Below, in pieces: positions 36,437 through 45,961 of a stretch of 64,000 nucleotides of DNA; position 1 is the stretch's first letter, and each line of letters starts with the position of its first letter. The translations under genes were made by a program, and so were the position numbers. The stretch lies in contig NZ_CP160632.1 in the NCBI RefSeq assembly GCF_040783975.1, forward strand, positions 62,001 through 126,000, in the 5' to 3' direction. The DNA comes from Pantoea sp. Ep11b. Lineage in GTDB: Bacteria > Pseudomonadota > Gammaproteobacteria > Enterobacterales > Enterobacteriaceae. The notes below the pieces were generated by a model. That model was not told where the DNA came from, did no database searches, and worked only from the letters and a program-made list of their open reading frames with translations.

Positions 36437-36748
36437 TTAAACAGATAAATTTAATGATATGGCGTGATCACTACAGGCAATTTCTTAAAAAGGGAATAGC
36501 CCTGACAGTTTATTTTTTTAGTTCACTGTGCGCCACTCCTGACCAGGATAGCAGGGCTTTTTTCTTTAACGAAATATTTTACTAATCACGATTCTATTAT
36601 TTTGTCGTCAGAAACTTTTAATTTCTGAAATACCCTGCCAGGATAGAAGGCATAAAAATAGTGCGCTATATAATAACGCATTAAAGTAGATGACAAAACT
36701 CATTATTGCCTTTTTTAACTACACCAAAACAACATCAGGGAAACCCTC
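36437..36748. other. AT-rich divergent intergenic region
   Basis: About 310 bases between the divergent GAF-EAL and chemoreceptor genes. It is AT-rich with several possible -10 boxes. I looked for TAAA-N15-GCCGATAA towards the chemoreceptor and found none. Confidence 0.45.
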
Positions 36749-38185
36749 ATGAATTCACTCAGGCATTTCACCATTCGCCGCGTTGTGCTGTGGATGATGA
36801 TCGTATCCGTCGGCGTGATTGCGCTGGCGGGCGGTTACAGCAACCAGGTCGTGCGCGATATCTTTCGCCAGACGGAACGCGCCGACCTCCTGTCGCAGCA
36901 GCTGAGCGTGCTGGCGCAGAGTGCTCTCGTTATGCAGAGCGGCCGCCCGGCCGAGAAAGATGCGCTCATTGCCGCGATGCCGGCTGGCCCTGAATGGGAT
37001 GGTCTGCGTACAACCCTCCTGGCCGCCCCTGCAGACTTCCCGTCCGCTGCCCGCGAACAGCTTAATCAGCTGACGCAGCAGCTGGCACAAAGTCAGGCTC
37101 CGCTCAGGGCTGACCGCCGTAAGCTGGAAGGCGCACTGCTGGCCGCGCTGCTGATGTCCGTGGCATTGCTGCTGTTCTGTGACCGCTATCTGGTGGTTCA
37201 TCTGGTGCGTCCGGTAGGTAAGATCCGCGCGCACCTGAAAGTAATCGCGGACGGCGATCTGACCCGTGAACCTGAAGATCTGGGGCGCAACTGCGTTGGT
37301 CAGCTGGTGCCGCTGGTGAAAGAGATGCAGCACAGTCTGCTGGAAACGGTCAGTGCCATTCACGATAACGCGGCGATCCTTCATCGCGAAGCGGGTGACA
37401 TTGCTGCAGGCAATGCGGACCTCTCTGACCGGACTTCGACCCAGGCTGCGGCGCTGGAGCAGACGGCGGCCAGCATGGAGGAGATCACCGTCACCGTACG
37501 CAACAACGCGCAGAACGCCCGCGAGGCGCGGGAACTGGCCGTCAGCACCACGGATACCACCCGCGAGGGCGTGGCGCTGGTCCGGACAGTCGCGACGGCT
37601 ATTGCCAGCATTGCGCAGGGCTCAGAAAAAATCCGCCAGTTCACTGCCACTATCAACGGCATTGCGTTTCAGACCAATATCCTGGCGCTGAACGCCGCCG
37701 TCGAAGCGGCCCGTGCGGGTGAGCAGGGCCGCGGTTTTGCGGTGGTTGCCAGCGAGGTCCGTTCACTGGCGCAGCGCAGCGCGGCCGCCTCTAAAGAGAT
37801 TGAAGAGCTGATTACCGAAACGGTCGCGCGTGTCGATGACGGCAGGCGTGCGGCCGAGAGCGCAGGGACCACGATGGAAGCGGTGCTGCGTGGCGTCGGC
37901 GGTGTTAACGAGCGCATCGGACAGATTGCGCTGGCATCGGATGAGCAGAGTAAGGGGATTGCCCAGGTGACGGTGGCCGTGGCTGAACTGGACCGCGTGA
38001 CCCAGCAGAATGCGACGCTGGTTCAGCAGGTTTCTGCAACGGCTGGCAGCCTCAGTGGACAGACCGAAACGCTGGGAAGCGTGATTACGCGTTTTACCCT
38101 GCCACAACAGCCTGCTTCTGCGGTCAGCAGGCCCGCAGCGCCCGTGGAGCAGCCGGGTGGCTGGGCCGCCTTCAGTCAGGCCTAG
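36749..38185 (+). CDS. Methyl-accepting chemotaxis protein with short periplasmic domain
   Basis: A 478-residue chemoreceptor. TM1 is about 12-30 ([20 protein letters not shown]); the periplasmic loop is only ~100 residues, shorter than in Tar-like receptors; TM2 is about 130-150 ([20 protein letters not shown]); HAMP follows. The signalling coiled coil has [20 protein letters not shown] and the tip [20 protein letters not shown]. The C-terminus ends GGWAAFSQA with no CheR/CheB tether. The small sensor suggests a different kind of ligand or sensing through TM movement. ATG 36749 has AGGGAAA upstream. Confidence 0.94.
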   Translation: MNSLRHFTIRRVVLWMMIVSVGVIALAGGYSNQVVRDIFRQTERADLLSQQLSVLAQSALVMQSGRPAEKDALIAAMPAGPEWDGLRTTLLAAPADFPSAAREQLNQLTQQLAQSQAPLRADRRKLEGALLAALLMSVALLLFCDRYLVVHLVRPVGKIRAHLKVIADGDLTREPEDLGRNCVGQLVPLVKEMQHSLLETVSAIHDNAAILHREAGDIAAGNADLSDRTSTQAAALEQTAASMEEITVTVRNNAQNAREARELAVSTTDTTREGVALVRTVATAIASIAQGSEKIRQFTATINGIAFQTNILALNAAVEAARAGEQGRGFAVVASEVRSLAQRSAAASKEIEELITETVARVDDGRRAAESAGTTMEAVLRGVGGVNERIGQIALASDEQSKGIAQVTVAVAELDRVTQQNATLVQQVSATAGSLSGQTETLGSVITRFTLPQQPASAVSRPAAPVEQPGGWAAFSQA

Positions 38186-38541
38186 CCTGAACGCCCTCTC
38201 ATTAAGTCCGGGCTGGCCGTACGTGTATTAATCGCGGCCAGCTTTCCGGCTTATTTTAAAGATGAATAAATGCGTCATTTATTTTAAGTGTTATTGACGC
38301 CGATCATCGCAAAGCCATTTTTGCGATTCAGAATGAAAATAATGATTCAAGCCGGGCAGGAATTGTCCGATGAGAACGGAAAATATAATTTCACTTAATT
38401 CCAGCACGTTTGCTGATTTTTTACGCTTTCCTGACACGAAAAATACCCGGGATTTAAAACTTAACTCAAATTTATATGTTGGCTGCAGGCAGATCCTTCT
38501 GTCCGGCCATCGGATCGGGGCACCGTATGCGGAGCGTTCAT
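38186..38541. other. Gene-free interval upstream of the small HTH gene
   Basis: About 355 bases, AT-rich at 38230-38480. Nothing recognised except the ribosome site GGAG at 38531. Confidence 0.4.
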
Positions 38542-38781
38542 ATGAGAAATCAGATTTTTCAGCAGCCCGTCGTTGTGCAGCACAACGTGCGTGAACTGCG
38601 TAAGGCAGCCGGACTCTCACAGGAGATTGCGGCAGAGCGGTTTGATCTCAGCCAGCGGGTCTGGCAGACCAAAGAAGCATCGAAAAATCCTGCGCTGCTC
38701 AGCCAGGGGGAATATGAGCTGCTGATGCTGCTGGCCGGAGAGCATCCCTACTATGAGCTGGTCCCGAAACCGAAAAAGTAG
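38542..38781 (+). CDS. Small HTH protein (79 aa), paralogue of the gene at 12399
   Basis: A 79-residue XRE-like protein with the core NVRELRKAAGLSQEIAAERF and RVWQTKEASKNPALLSQGEY, ending LVPKPKK. The start ATG 38542 has GGAGCGTT upstream, the same octamer that precedes the TTG start of its paralogue. The two proteins are about two-thirds alike by eye and the same length. It lies between a chemoreceptor and a GGDEF-EAL gene, and divergent from the GAF-EAL gene. A regulatory role is likely but no target is known. Confidence 0.75.
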   Translation: MRNQIFQQPVVVQHNVRELRKAAGLSQEIAAERFDLSQRVWQTKEASKNPALLSQGEYELLMLLAGEHPYYELVPKPKK

Positions 38782-39133
38782 GATCGTCAGCCTCTGTTTT
38801 CGCTGAAGTAAAGTTATGTCAGGCCGATATATAGCTAAACGAAGCGCATTATCCCGCTCGTCTGATATGCCCCGGCCGGTTCTGGCTGGCGCGGTCCGCA
38901 AACAGGCGCTGCTGCGTCGCGACCTCTCAGCCGGGCAGAACGTGTTAACTGGCGTCCGCTTCTGGCGGCACCAGCTTTATCGGGCTCTGTGCGGCAATCT
39001 GTTGCTGCCGGGCTCACTGACGGGCCTTTCTTCCGGCAGCGGGTCGGCAGCGCAATCTGTCCGTCCTGTCTGATTGAACGTGTCCTCTTTATGCTGTGTC
39101 ATGCCGGCCACAGCAGATAACATCAGAGGGGAG
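38782..39133. other. Gene-free interval with a possible sigma-28 promoter
   Basis: About 350 bases. TGAA (38804-38807), a 15-base spacer and GCCGATAT (38823-38830) differ from the FliA consensus at two positions, pointing at the composite GGDEF gene 300 bases on. An 85-codon open frame here is not convincing. Confidence 0.4.
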
Positions 39134-41332
39134 ATGACGTTGAAACGTCCCGTTTATCATGATGCCGAGGCCGCTCGCCTCGACGCACTCAAACAGTATC
39201 ATCTGATGGATACACCGCCGACCGATGCGCTGGACCGCCTCACCACGCTGGCCGCGCGCCTGTTTAAGGTGCCGGTCGCCTTTGTGTCGCTGATTGATGA
39301 GAAGCGGCAATTCTTCGCCTCCCGCTACGGTCTGAATATCTCCGGCACCGCGCGTAACGTCGCTTTCTGCAATCATACGCTGGCGAAAGGCGACATCCTC
39401 TGTGTGCCCGATACGCTGAAGGATCCGCGCTTTTGCGACAGTCCGCTGGTGCATGGCTATCCCTTTATCCGCTTTTACGCCGGGATCCCGCTCTCAACCC
39501 CCGATGGTCATCACATTGGCACCGTCTGCCTGACCGACAGCCATCCGCGTGAGCCGCTGACGGCGGAGGATCGGCAGCATCTGGCCGACATCGCCGCCCT
39601 GGTGATGGATCGCATGGAGATGCACCGTCTGGAATTGCTGCGTTACACCAGCCAGCAGCGGCTTCAGGCGATCTCATCGACCTCGCCTGACGCCATTGTC
39701 TGCACCGACCTGCGGCGCGGCATCATCTTCTGGAATCCGGCCGCGACGGCGCTGTTTGGCTACACCGCCGAAGAGATGCGGGGCCAGTACGTCAGCGAGC
39801 TGATTCCGGCGCGCTGCCAGACCGATTATCGCACCGAACTGGCTCGTATCACCGCGGATGATGCGGCGATCTCTCTGCCGCGCTCGTTACAGATCTGGGG
39901 CGTGACCCGGAATGGTCGCGAATTTCCGGCCGAGGTCTCTTTTTCCGGCTGGTATGAAGAGGGCGAGCGGCTGGTGGGAATGATTATCCGTGATGTCACG
40001 GCCCGCTATGAGAGTGAAGCGCGACTCTGTGAACTGGCCTCTCTGGATATGCTGACGCGACTCGCCAGCCGCAGCGCCTTTATGGAGCAGGTGGCTCAGC
40101 TGACCAAAGCGGGCGTGCCCTATACGCTACTGATGACCGACCTCGATGGCTTCAAGGAGGTCAATGACACGCTGGGACATGCCGCCGGGGATGCGCTGCT
40201 GTGTCACGTCGCCGAACAGATTCGGGCGGTCTGTACCAGCGCCGTAACGGCTGCGCGTCTGGGCGGTGATGAATTTGTGATCCTGCTGGCGGGTGGCAGC
40301 GCCGAAGCGGCAATCATGGCGGAAAAACTGATTGCGGCCGTGCAGACGCCGTTCCGTTACCACGACTCACCCGTTGTGGTGGGAGCCAGCACTGGCATCG
40401 CCTCTTATCCTGAGCATGGCCGCGATCCCTCTTCGGTGATGTCTGCCGCGGACCTGGCGCTCTATCGCGCCAAGGCCTCGGGCAAAGGGTGCAGCATTCT
40501 GTTTATGCCCGCATTCCGGGATGCCGAACAGCAGCGTCGTCGCTTTGAGCGCGAACTGGAAACGGCGGTACGGCAGCAGCAGTTCACGCTTTATTATCAG
40601 CCCCGCTACGACGTGGAAAGCGGCAGACTCGTGGGCTGCGAGACCCTGGTGCGCTGGCAGCATCCGACGCGCGGCTTGCTGTTGCCCGCGGAGTTCATCG
40701 GTATGCTGGTGAAGAGTCCGCTTTCCGTCACGCTCGGGGAGTGGATTATCCGCAGTGCGCTGGCTCAGGTCCGGCAGTGGCAGGTGCGTTTTCCCGCGCT
40801 TCGCGTCAGCATCAACCTGTTTCCGCGTCAGCTGACCGGACAGACGCTGGAAGCGGTGATCCGTGAAAGCGCCGGAGGCGATGCCGGTTTCGTCGAGCTG
40901 GAGGTGGATGAGCCGCTGCTGGCGGTGCTGGTGCAGGATATGCCCGCGCAGGTGGAGGCCGTGCGCCGGACGGGCGCCTCCTTTGTTATCGATCACTACG
41001 GTCGGACGCTGGGGGCGCTTAATCTGCTGCGCTACAGCTTTGTGTCGGGCTTCAAGATCGATAAGTCGCTGACGCTGGAACTGGATTCCAGTATGCGGGT
41101 GCGGATGATGTTTCGCGCCATGACCGCGCTGGGGAAAAGCCTGGGTATTCAGGTCGCGGCAGAAGGCGTGGAGGAGAAAGATCAGATCGCTTTTGTCACG
41201 ACAGCCGGATGCAACGTGATGCAGGGAAATGGGTTATGTCAGCCACTGACGCCAGAGGACTTTGAGGCGATGCTGGATCAGGAAGCCCCTGTGCTGCCTG
41301 CTGTCAGCGGTTACGGCGTCACGCCACGCTGA
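39134..41332 (+). CDS. GAF-PAS-GGDEF-EAL composite, probable diguanylate cyclase
   Basis: A 732-residue soluble protein. I choose ATG 39134 (MTLKRPVYHDAEAARLDALK); a TTG at 39140 has a better-spaced AGAGGGG, and an upstream TTG at 39074 is unlikely. GAF domain about 20-165 (AFVSLIDEKRQFFASRYGLN), PAS about 180-300 (SPDAIVCTDLRRGIIFWNPA), GGDEF with intact ARLGGDEFVILLAG and no RxxD inhibitory site, then an EAL domain with ETL for EAL and IDHYG for DDFG. The cyclase should work; the EAL part probably binds substrate or partners only. The protein pairs with the nearby EAL phosphodiesterases in c-di-GMP turnover. Confidence 0.88.
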   Translation: MTLKRPVYHDAEAARLDALKQYHLMDTPPTDALDRLTTLAARLFKVPVAFVSLIDEKRQFFASRYGLNISGTARNVAFCNHTLAKGDILCVPDTLKDPRFCDSPLVHGYPFIRFYAGIPLSTPDGHHIGTVCLTDSHPREPLTAEDRQHLADIAALVMDRMEMHRLELLRYTSQQRLQAISSTSPDAIVCTDLRRGIIFWNPAATALFGYTAEEMRGQYVSELIPARCQTDYRTELARITADDAAISLPRSLQIWGVTRNGREFPAEVSFSGWYEEGERLVGMIIRDVTARYESEARLCELASLDMLTRLASRSAFMEQVAQLTKAGVPYTLLMTDLDGFKEVNDTLGHAAGDALLCHVAEQIRAVCTSAVTAARLGGDEFVILLAGGSAEAAIMAEKLIAAVQTPFRYHDSPVVVGASTGIASYPEHGRDPSSVMSAADLALYRAKASGKGCSILFMPAFRDAEQQRRRFERELETAVRQQQFTLYYQPRYDVESGRLVGCETLVRWQHPTRGLLLPAEFIGMLVKSPLSVTLGEWIIRSALAQVRQWQVRFPALRVSINLFPRQLTGQTLEAVIRESAGGDAGFVELEVDEPLLAVLVQDMPAQVEAVRRTGASFVIDHYGRTLGALNLLRYSFVSGFKIDKSLTLELDSSMRVRMMFRAMTALGKSLGIQVAAEGVEEKDQIAFVTTAGCNVMQGNGLCQPLTPEDFEAMLDQEAPVLPAVSGYGVTPR

Positions 41333-41368
41333 CCGGTTCGTCCTGTACGGCGGCGCGCTGGCCACTCA

Positions 41369-41935
41369 TCAGCGTGCTGCTGGCCGGTATTCCTCTTTCA
41401 GCAAGCCGAAGATCCAGTCATCCTGCCATCTGCCGTCGAGAAAGAAGTTCTGCCGTAAGGTGCCTTCCTGAATAAAACCGGCCGACAGCAGGGTCCGGCA
41501 TGATGCCGCGTTACCCGCCGTGACGGTGGCGACCATTTTACGGTAATTCTGCTGCTCAAAGCAGAAGGCGATCGTGGCCCGCAGCGACTCGCTGCCGTAG
41601 CCTTTACCCTGCGCCTCTGCGGCCAGCAGAAAACCCGCCTCAGCTATCCCGTCTCCGCGATCGATAAACCCGCACAGGCCCACCGGAAGCCCGGAGGTTT
41701 TCTCCTCAATCACCAGACACAGCCAGTGCGGACAGCCCCTGTACCAGGCGGGCAGCCGCACATCAAAAGAGTGTGTTCTGATCTCTTCGGCGCTGCGCGG
41801 GTCGCTGATGTATTGCATCACCGATCGGTCCTGACTGACTGCCAGATAGAAAGGCCAGTCCTGCTGACGCAGCGGACGGTAGGTGAGGCGGGGCGAGATT
41901 ACCTGTGGCGGGGTTTCAGACGCGTCCGTTGACAT
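41369..41935 (-). CDS. GNAT acetyltransferase, RimJ/RimL-like
   Basis: A 188-residue protein. Start ATG 41935 (MSTDASETPPQVISPRLTYR) has AGGAAG upstream; the in-frame extension to 42040 lacks support. The RimJ/RimL pattern is clear: RLTYRPLRQQDWPFYLAVSQ, GLCGFIDRGDGIAEAGFLLA, the acetyl-CoA loop EAQGKGYGSESL and NAASCRTLLSAGFIQEGTLR. Such enzymes acetylate protein N-termini, amino acids or antibiotics; the substrate is unknown. It is divergent from the FMN-binding gene and convergent with the composite GGDEF gene. Confidence 0.85.
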   Translation of the reverse strand: MSTDASETPPQVISPRLTYRPLRQQDWPFYLAVSQDRSVMQYISDPRSAEEIRTHSFDVRLPAWYRGCPHWLCLVIEEKTSGLPVGLCGFIDRGDGIAEAGFLLAAEAQGKGYGSESLRATIAFCFEQQNYRKMVATVTAGNAASCRTLLSAGFIQEGTLRQNFFLDGRWQDDWIFGLLKEEYRPAAR

Positions 41936-42187
41936 GCGGTCACTTCCTGGGAATCGGATTAGTGAGGTGATGGAGCAAAAATACCACACTATTAAAGACG
42001 AACGGCAGGCGATCGCGTCACGATGCGAAGCGCCACGCAAGGTCGGGATATTTTCCTGTTTTTCGCATTCGCCTCTGCTGGCGACTGCTCACAGGAGTTA
42101 TTCATAACTGTGCTGGCAGGTCATCTTCACGCTTCATTGCTACGCTTAGTCCGATAGCTGAATGTTGACGCTGATGAGAGTAGCCCT

Positions 42188-42757
42188 ATGGATCTGAAAA
42201 CGTTTGAAGCTGACGCCTGGACGGGACTGATGGACGCGGCCGCCGATCCGCACGCCGGATTCCGCTATGTGACGCTCTGCACGGCCGATACCGCGCAGCG
42301 GCCTCAGGCGCGCATCGTGGTACTGCGCGAATGCGATGATGCGCGCCGGAGGCTGACATTTCATACCGATGTCCGCAGCCCGAAATGGCAGGAGATGGCG
42401 GCGAACCCGCAGGTCACCGTACTGGGATATTGCCATGAGCGCCGCCTGCAACTGCGCCTGGCCGGGCAGGTTCACCTTTATGCGGCAGGCAGTGAGATCG
42501 CCCGCAATACCTGGCGTGCGCTGCCGTCGCATACCCGGCAGACATACAGCGGTGGAGCGCCTGGCGGGGTGCGGGTAACAGCGCATCAGCCAGATGAATT
42601 AACGGACCCGGAAGCCGGAGAATCCCGCTTCGGCGTGGTGATCCTTCACACCAGCAGGCTTGACGCTTATCAGCTTCAGCGAAATGACAACCAGCGCGCG
42701 CTGTTTCGCTATGCCGCTGAGGGGGCATTACTGGCAAGCGAGTGGATTAATCCGTAA
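42188..42757 (+). CDS. Pyridoxamine-phosphate-oxidase-like FMN-binding protein
   Basis: A 189-residue protein with a split-barrel flavin fold. N-terminal features include VTLCTADTAQRPQARIVVLR, LTFHTDVRSPKWQEMAANPQ (the RSxK flavin-phosphate contact) and LQLRLAGQVHLY; the C-terminus has FGVVILHTSRLDAYQLQRND and ends ASEWINP. It belongs to the Alr4036-like branch rather than to PdxH, which is longer and has a distinct C-terminal domain. The activity is unknown, perhaps flavin-dependent reduction. ATG 42188 has a weak GAGAG site. A tiny frame follows at 42773. Confidence 0.82.
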   Translation: MDLKTFEADAWTGLMDAAADPHAGFRYVTLCTADTAQRPQARIVVLRECDDARRRLTFHTDVRSPKWQEMAANPQVTVLGYCHERRLQLRLAGQVHLYAAGSEIARNTWRALPSHTRQTYSGGAPGGVRVTAHQPDELTDPEAGESRFGVVILHTSRLDAYQLQRNDNQRALFRYAAEGALLASEWINP

Positions 42758-42772
42758 GGGGAGCTGACAGTG

Positions 42773-42880
42773 ATGATTCTGCTTATCGAACACTATGCGC
42801 AGAAACCTTTTCTCATCAGGACATCCGATCCGGCAGACGCGATTAAAATTTGCAGGGAGCAGCTGAGACTGATCGTATGA
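42773..42880 (+). CDS. Possible small protein (35 aa)
   Basis: A 35-codon frame (MILLIEHYAQKPFLIRTSDP to EQLRLIV) with GGGGAG at 42758-42763, only 15 bases after the preceding stop, so it could be translated from the same message. Its composition is protein-like. I know no family. A remnant of a longer gene is also possible. Confidence 0.3.
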   Translation: MILLIEHYAQKPFLIRTSDPADAIKICREQLRLIV

Positions 42881-43251
42881 GATCTGTTACCGGCAACCGG
42901 GCACCCTGATTGCGTTCATGAAGGGCTGAACAACAGGCGCGAGCTGCCGCTTCCGATGATCCGCCCCCCCTTGTGTCAGGTGCGGAAGAAGAGCCAGCCA
43001 GAATACCGGTTCCGGGTCCGTTCAGGAAATCCCCCCGCCTCCTGAGATGAGAGCCGGTTAATGCGGCACCTCTCCTCCCGCATCAAATACCTCCCCATTG
43101 CGTTGTACATCCCAGGATCCCTGACTACCCTTGCCTGGGTGCCGGGGCCGGAGCGGGCCGCATCGCCTGAACACCCAATCGGCCATCACCACTTTCAGCG
43201 ACTACCGGCAGGCGAGCCTTAGCCTGCCAGAGATGATCAAACAGGGACATC
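42881..43251. other. Gene-free interval upstream of the UvrA2-like gene
   Basis: About 370 bases, C-rich in places (42960-43080). No gene, promoter or repeat recognised with confidence. Confidence 0.4.
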
Positions 43252-45789
43252 ATGAAAGAAAAAAGCTCCACCGATCCTTACCGCGCTGATGAGCACATTG
43301 ATCCTTATGTCTCGGTTCAGGGTGCCAGAACACACAATCTTAAAGATGTGTCGCTGCGGTTCCCCCGGAATGCGCTGGTGGTCTTTACCGGGGTCTCCGG
43401 CTCCGGCAAGTCCTCACTCGCTTTTGACACCCTCTATGCGGAAGCGCAGCGCCGGTTTATTGAGTCGGTTTCGCCTCACGCCCGCCGTCTCATCGATCAG
43501 GCCGCTGCGCCGGATGTGGACAATATCGACGGGCTTCCGCCTGCCGTGGCGCTTCAGCAGAGCCGGACGGGTGCCCAGGAACGCTCAACGGTGGGCAGCC
43601 TGACCCGCATTTCCGTCACGCTGCGCCTGCTGTTTTCACGTGCGGGCGTAAGGCCAGAGGGCGTGCCCTTCATGACGGCCGACTATTTTTCCCCCAACCA
43701 TCCCAAAGGCGCCTGTCCGCATTGTCAGGGACTTGGCCGGGTGCATACCGTCAGAACCGAAGCGATGGTGCCGGATGAATCACTCAGCATCCGCGAAGGC
43801 GCGATTGCCTCATGGCCCAGAGGCTGGCACAACAAGAATCTGCGCAGCATTCTGGAGACGCTCGGCTATGACGTCGATGCGCCCTGGCACACGCTTTCAT
43901 CCCGCGATCGGCAGTGGATACTGCTGACCGATGAACAACCCTCCGTGCCGATTTTTGTCGGGCTGAACGCGGCGCAGCGGGAAAAAGCGCTGGCGGCGGG
44001 CGAAGAGCCCGCCTATACCGGCACCTACACCAGTGCGGCAAAAATTGTGCTGCAGGGCTATGCGGGTGGCAGCGAAACCACGAAGAAACGGCTGGCGCGC
44101 TTTGTGACGGTCGCGCCCTGTCCGGAATGCCACGGCAAAAGGCTTAACCGGGATGCGCTCTCCGTCACTTTTGCCGGAGAGGATATCGCCAGCCTGAGTG
44201 AGCTTCCGGTCTCTGAACTGCGTGAGCGGCTGAAACCCTATGCACAGGGCGTCTCGCCGGATATGCCCGCCGAAGCGGCGCTGCGCGAGGCGGTGCTCCG
44301 CATGACCGCCGATATCTGCACGCGGCTTGGTCAGCTGGAGACGCTGGGGCTGGGACATCTCGCGCCGGGACGCCGTACCACGCAGCTTTCCTCTGGTGAG
44401 CTGCAGCGCGTACGTCTGGCCACCCAGCTGATTTCCCATCTGTTCGGCGTACTCTACGTGCTGGATGAGCCTTCAGCGGGGCTGCATCCCGACGATGTCC
44501 GATCGCTGCAGGTCTCACTGAAAAACCTGGTCCGGGCAGGCAACTCACTGGTTGTCGTCGAGCATAATACGGACCTGATTGCCGGGGCGGACTGGCTGGT
44601 GGAGGTCGGGCCGGGTCCGGGCAGTCACGGCGGCGCGATCGTCTATAACGGGGTGCCAGCCGGACTGGAAGCGGTCAGCGCCTCGCCGACCGCGGAATAT
44701 CTCTTTGCCCGCAGCTACAGCGGGCTGCGTCAGCGTCGGCCTGCTGAGCACTGGCTCAGGCTGGCGCAGATCGTCTGCAACAATATCGTCGGCGTCGATA
44801 TTGCTATCCCGCTGGCGAGAATGACCGCTGTCACCGGGATTTCGGGATCGGGCAAATCCACCCTGCTGAATCGCGTACTGCCGGAATTGCTCGGACGTTT
44901 TGATACGCCACCTGACAGTCAGGAGGGCGAGGAAGAGGAGCCGGTGCCTGATGTGACAGGCCAGATAACCAGTGGCGGTGATGCCATCGGCCGGCTGGTC
45001 AGGATCGATCAGCGTCCGATCGGTCGGACGCCACGCTCGAATCTTGCCACCTACACCGGATTTTTCGACATCATCCGCCGGCTCTTTGCCGACACGCCCG
45101 CCGCGAAAGCCAGAGGGTTCAGCGCCAGCCGCTTTTCATTCAACCTGCCCGCCGGGCGCTGTCCGGCGTGTGAAGGGCAGGGGCAGATTTCCATTGAGCT
45201 GCTCTTTATGCCGAGCGCGACGGCAACCTGCTCGGTCTGTGAGGGACGCCGTTATAATCCTGAAACGCTTGAGGTGACATGGAATAACCTCACGATCGCC
45301 GACGTGCTCGATCTTACCGTCGATGAGGCCAGCGAACTGTTCCGGGAATATGACGGGATCCAGCGTTCCCTGACGGCGCTGACGTCCCTGGGCCTGGGCT
45401 ATCTGACGCTGGGGCAGCCCGCCACGGAACTCTCCGGTGGCGAGTGTCAGCGCATCAAGCTCGCCTGGGAACTGCAGCGCGTGCAGCGCACCGCCACGCT
45501 CTATCTGCTGGATGAGCCTTCGACAGGTCTGCATCCGTCGGACATGGATAAACTGCTGGTCGTGCTGGATGAGCTGGTGATGCGCGGCCATACCGTGGTG
45601 ATGGCGGAACACACGATGCGGATTGTGGCCGAGGCGGACTGGGTCATCGATCTGGGGCCCGGTTCCGGGCTGAAGGGCGGGCGGGTTGTCTCAGCCGGGT
45701 CACCGGAGGCGGTCAGCCGCGCGAAACAGAGTCTTACCGCCCCCTGGCTGGCTGCGCAGCTGAAAAAGCGGACGGGCGATCCGGCATAA
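43252..45789 (+). CDS. UvrA2-like excinuclease ABC ATPase subunit
   Basis: An 845-residue UvrA homologue, about 100 residues shorter than enterobacterial UvrA (940), which fits the UvrA2 class with a reduced UvrB-contact region. Two ABC modules: Walker A GVSGSGKSSLAFD and GISGSGKSTLLNR; signature motifs LSSGELQRVRL and LSGGECQRIKL; Walker B VLDEPSAGLHP and LLDEPSTGLHP. Zinc modules are CPHCQG, CPECHG and CPACEG with CSVCEG. Family knowledge: UvrA2 proteins sit near drug-biosynthesis or export genes and may shield DNA from intercalating or alkylating compounds (DrrC type). No uvrB or uvrC is present in the window. Confidence 0.9.
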   Translation: MKEKSSTDPYRADEHIDPYVSVQGARTHNLKDVSLRFPRNALVVFTGVSGSGKSSLAFDTLYAEAQRRFIESVSPHARRLIDQAAAPDVDNIDGLPPAVALQQSRTGAQERSTVGSLTRISVTLRLLFSRAGVRPEGVPFMTADYFSPNHPKGACPHCQGLGRVHTVRTEAMVPDESLSIREGAIASWPRGWHNKNLRSILETLGYDVDAPWHTLSSRDRQWILLTDEQPSVPIFVGLNAAQREKALAAGEEPAYTGTYTSAAKIVLQGYAGGSETTKKRLARFVTVAPCPECHGKRLNRDALSVTFAGEDIASLSELPVSELRERLKPYAQGVSPDMPAEAALREAVLRMTADICTRLGQLETLGLGHLAPGRRTTQLSSGELQRVRLATQLISHLFGVLYVLDEPSAGLHPDDVRSLQVSLKNLVRAGNSLVVVEHNTDLIAGADWLVEVGPGPGSHGGAIVYNGVPAGLEAVSASPTAEYLFARSYSGLRQRRPAEHWLRLAQIVCNNIVGVDIAIPLARMTAVTGISGSGKSTLLNRVLPELLGRFDTPPDSQEGEEEEPVPDVTGQITSGGDAIGRLVRIDQRPIGRTPRSNLATYTGFFDIIRRLFADTPAAKARGFSASRFSFNLPAGRCPACEGQGQISIELLFMPSATATCSVCEGRRYNPETLEVTWNNLTIADVLDLTVDEASELFREYDGIQRSLTALTSLGLGYLTLGQPATELSGGECQRIKLAWELQRVQRTATLYLLDEPSTGLHPSDMDKLLVVLDELVMRGHTVVMAEHTMRIVAEADWVIDLGPGSGLKGGRVVSAGSPEAVSRAKQSLTAPWLAAQLKKRTGDPA

Positions 45790-45961
45790 GCTGACAGCAC
45801 CGGACGCCGCGGCTGAAACGGCAGTAGCAGAAGAGCCCGGAAGTCAGCTTCTGAGCCCGTCAGTAATGATCCCGGCAGGAGGCGGTTAACAGCGCGTTCG
45901 CACTGACGGCCTGTCTGCCCCGTTCATCCTGCTGCCCTGATCAGTGGAGACCGGGATTTTA

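Noticed and set aside
36600..36748. Sigma-28 promoter for the third chemoreceptor
   Set aside because: TAAA boxes occur but nothing like GCCGATAA lies 15 bases after any of them.
38816..39073. 85-codon frame between the small HTH gene and the composite GGDEF gene
   Set aside because: Arg/Ser/Leu-rich translation typical of noncoding GC-rich DNA, no ribosome site.
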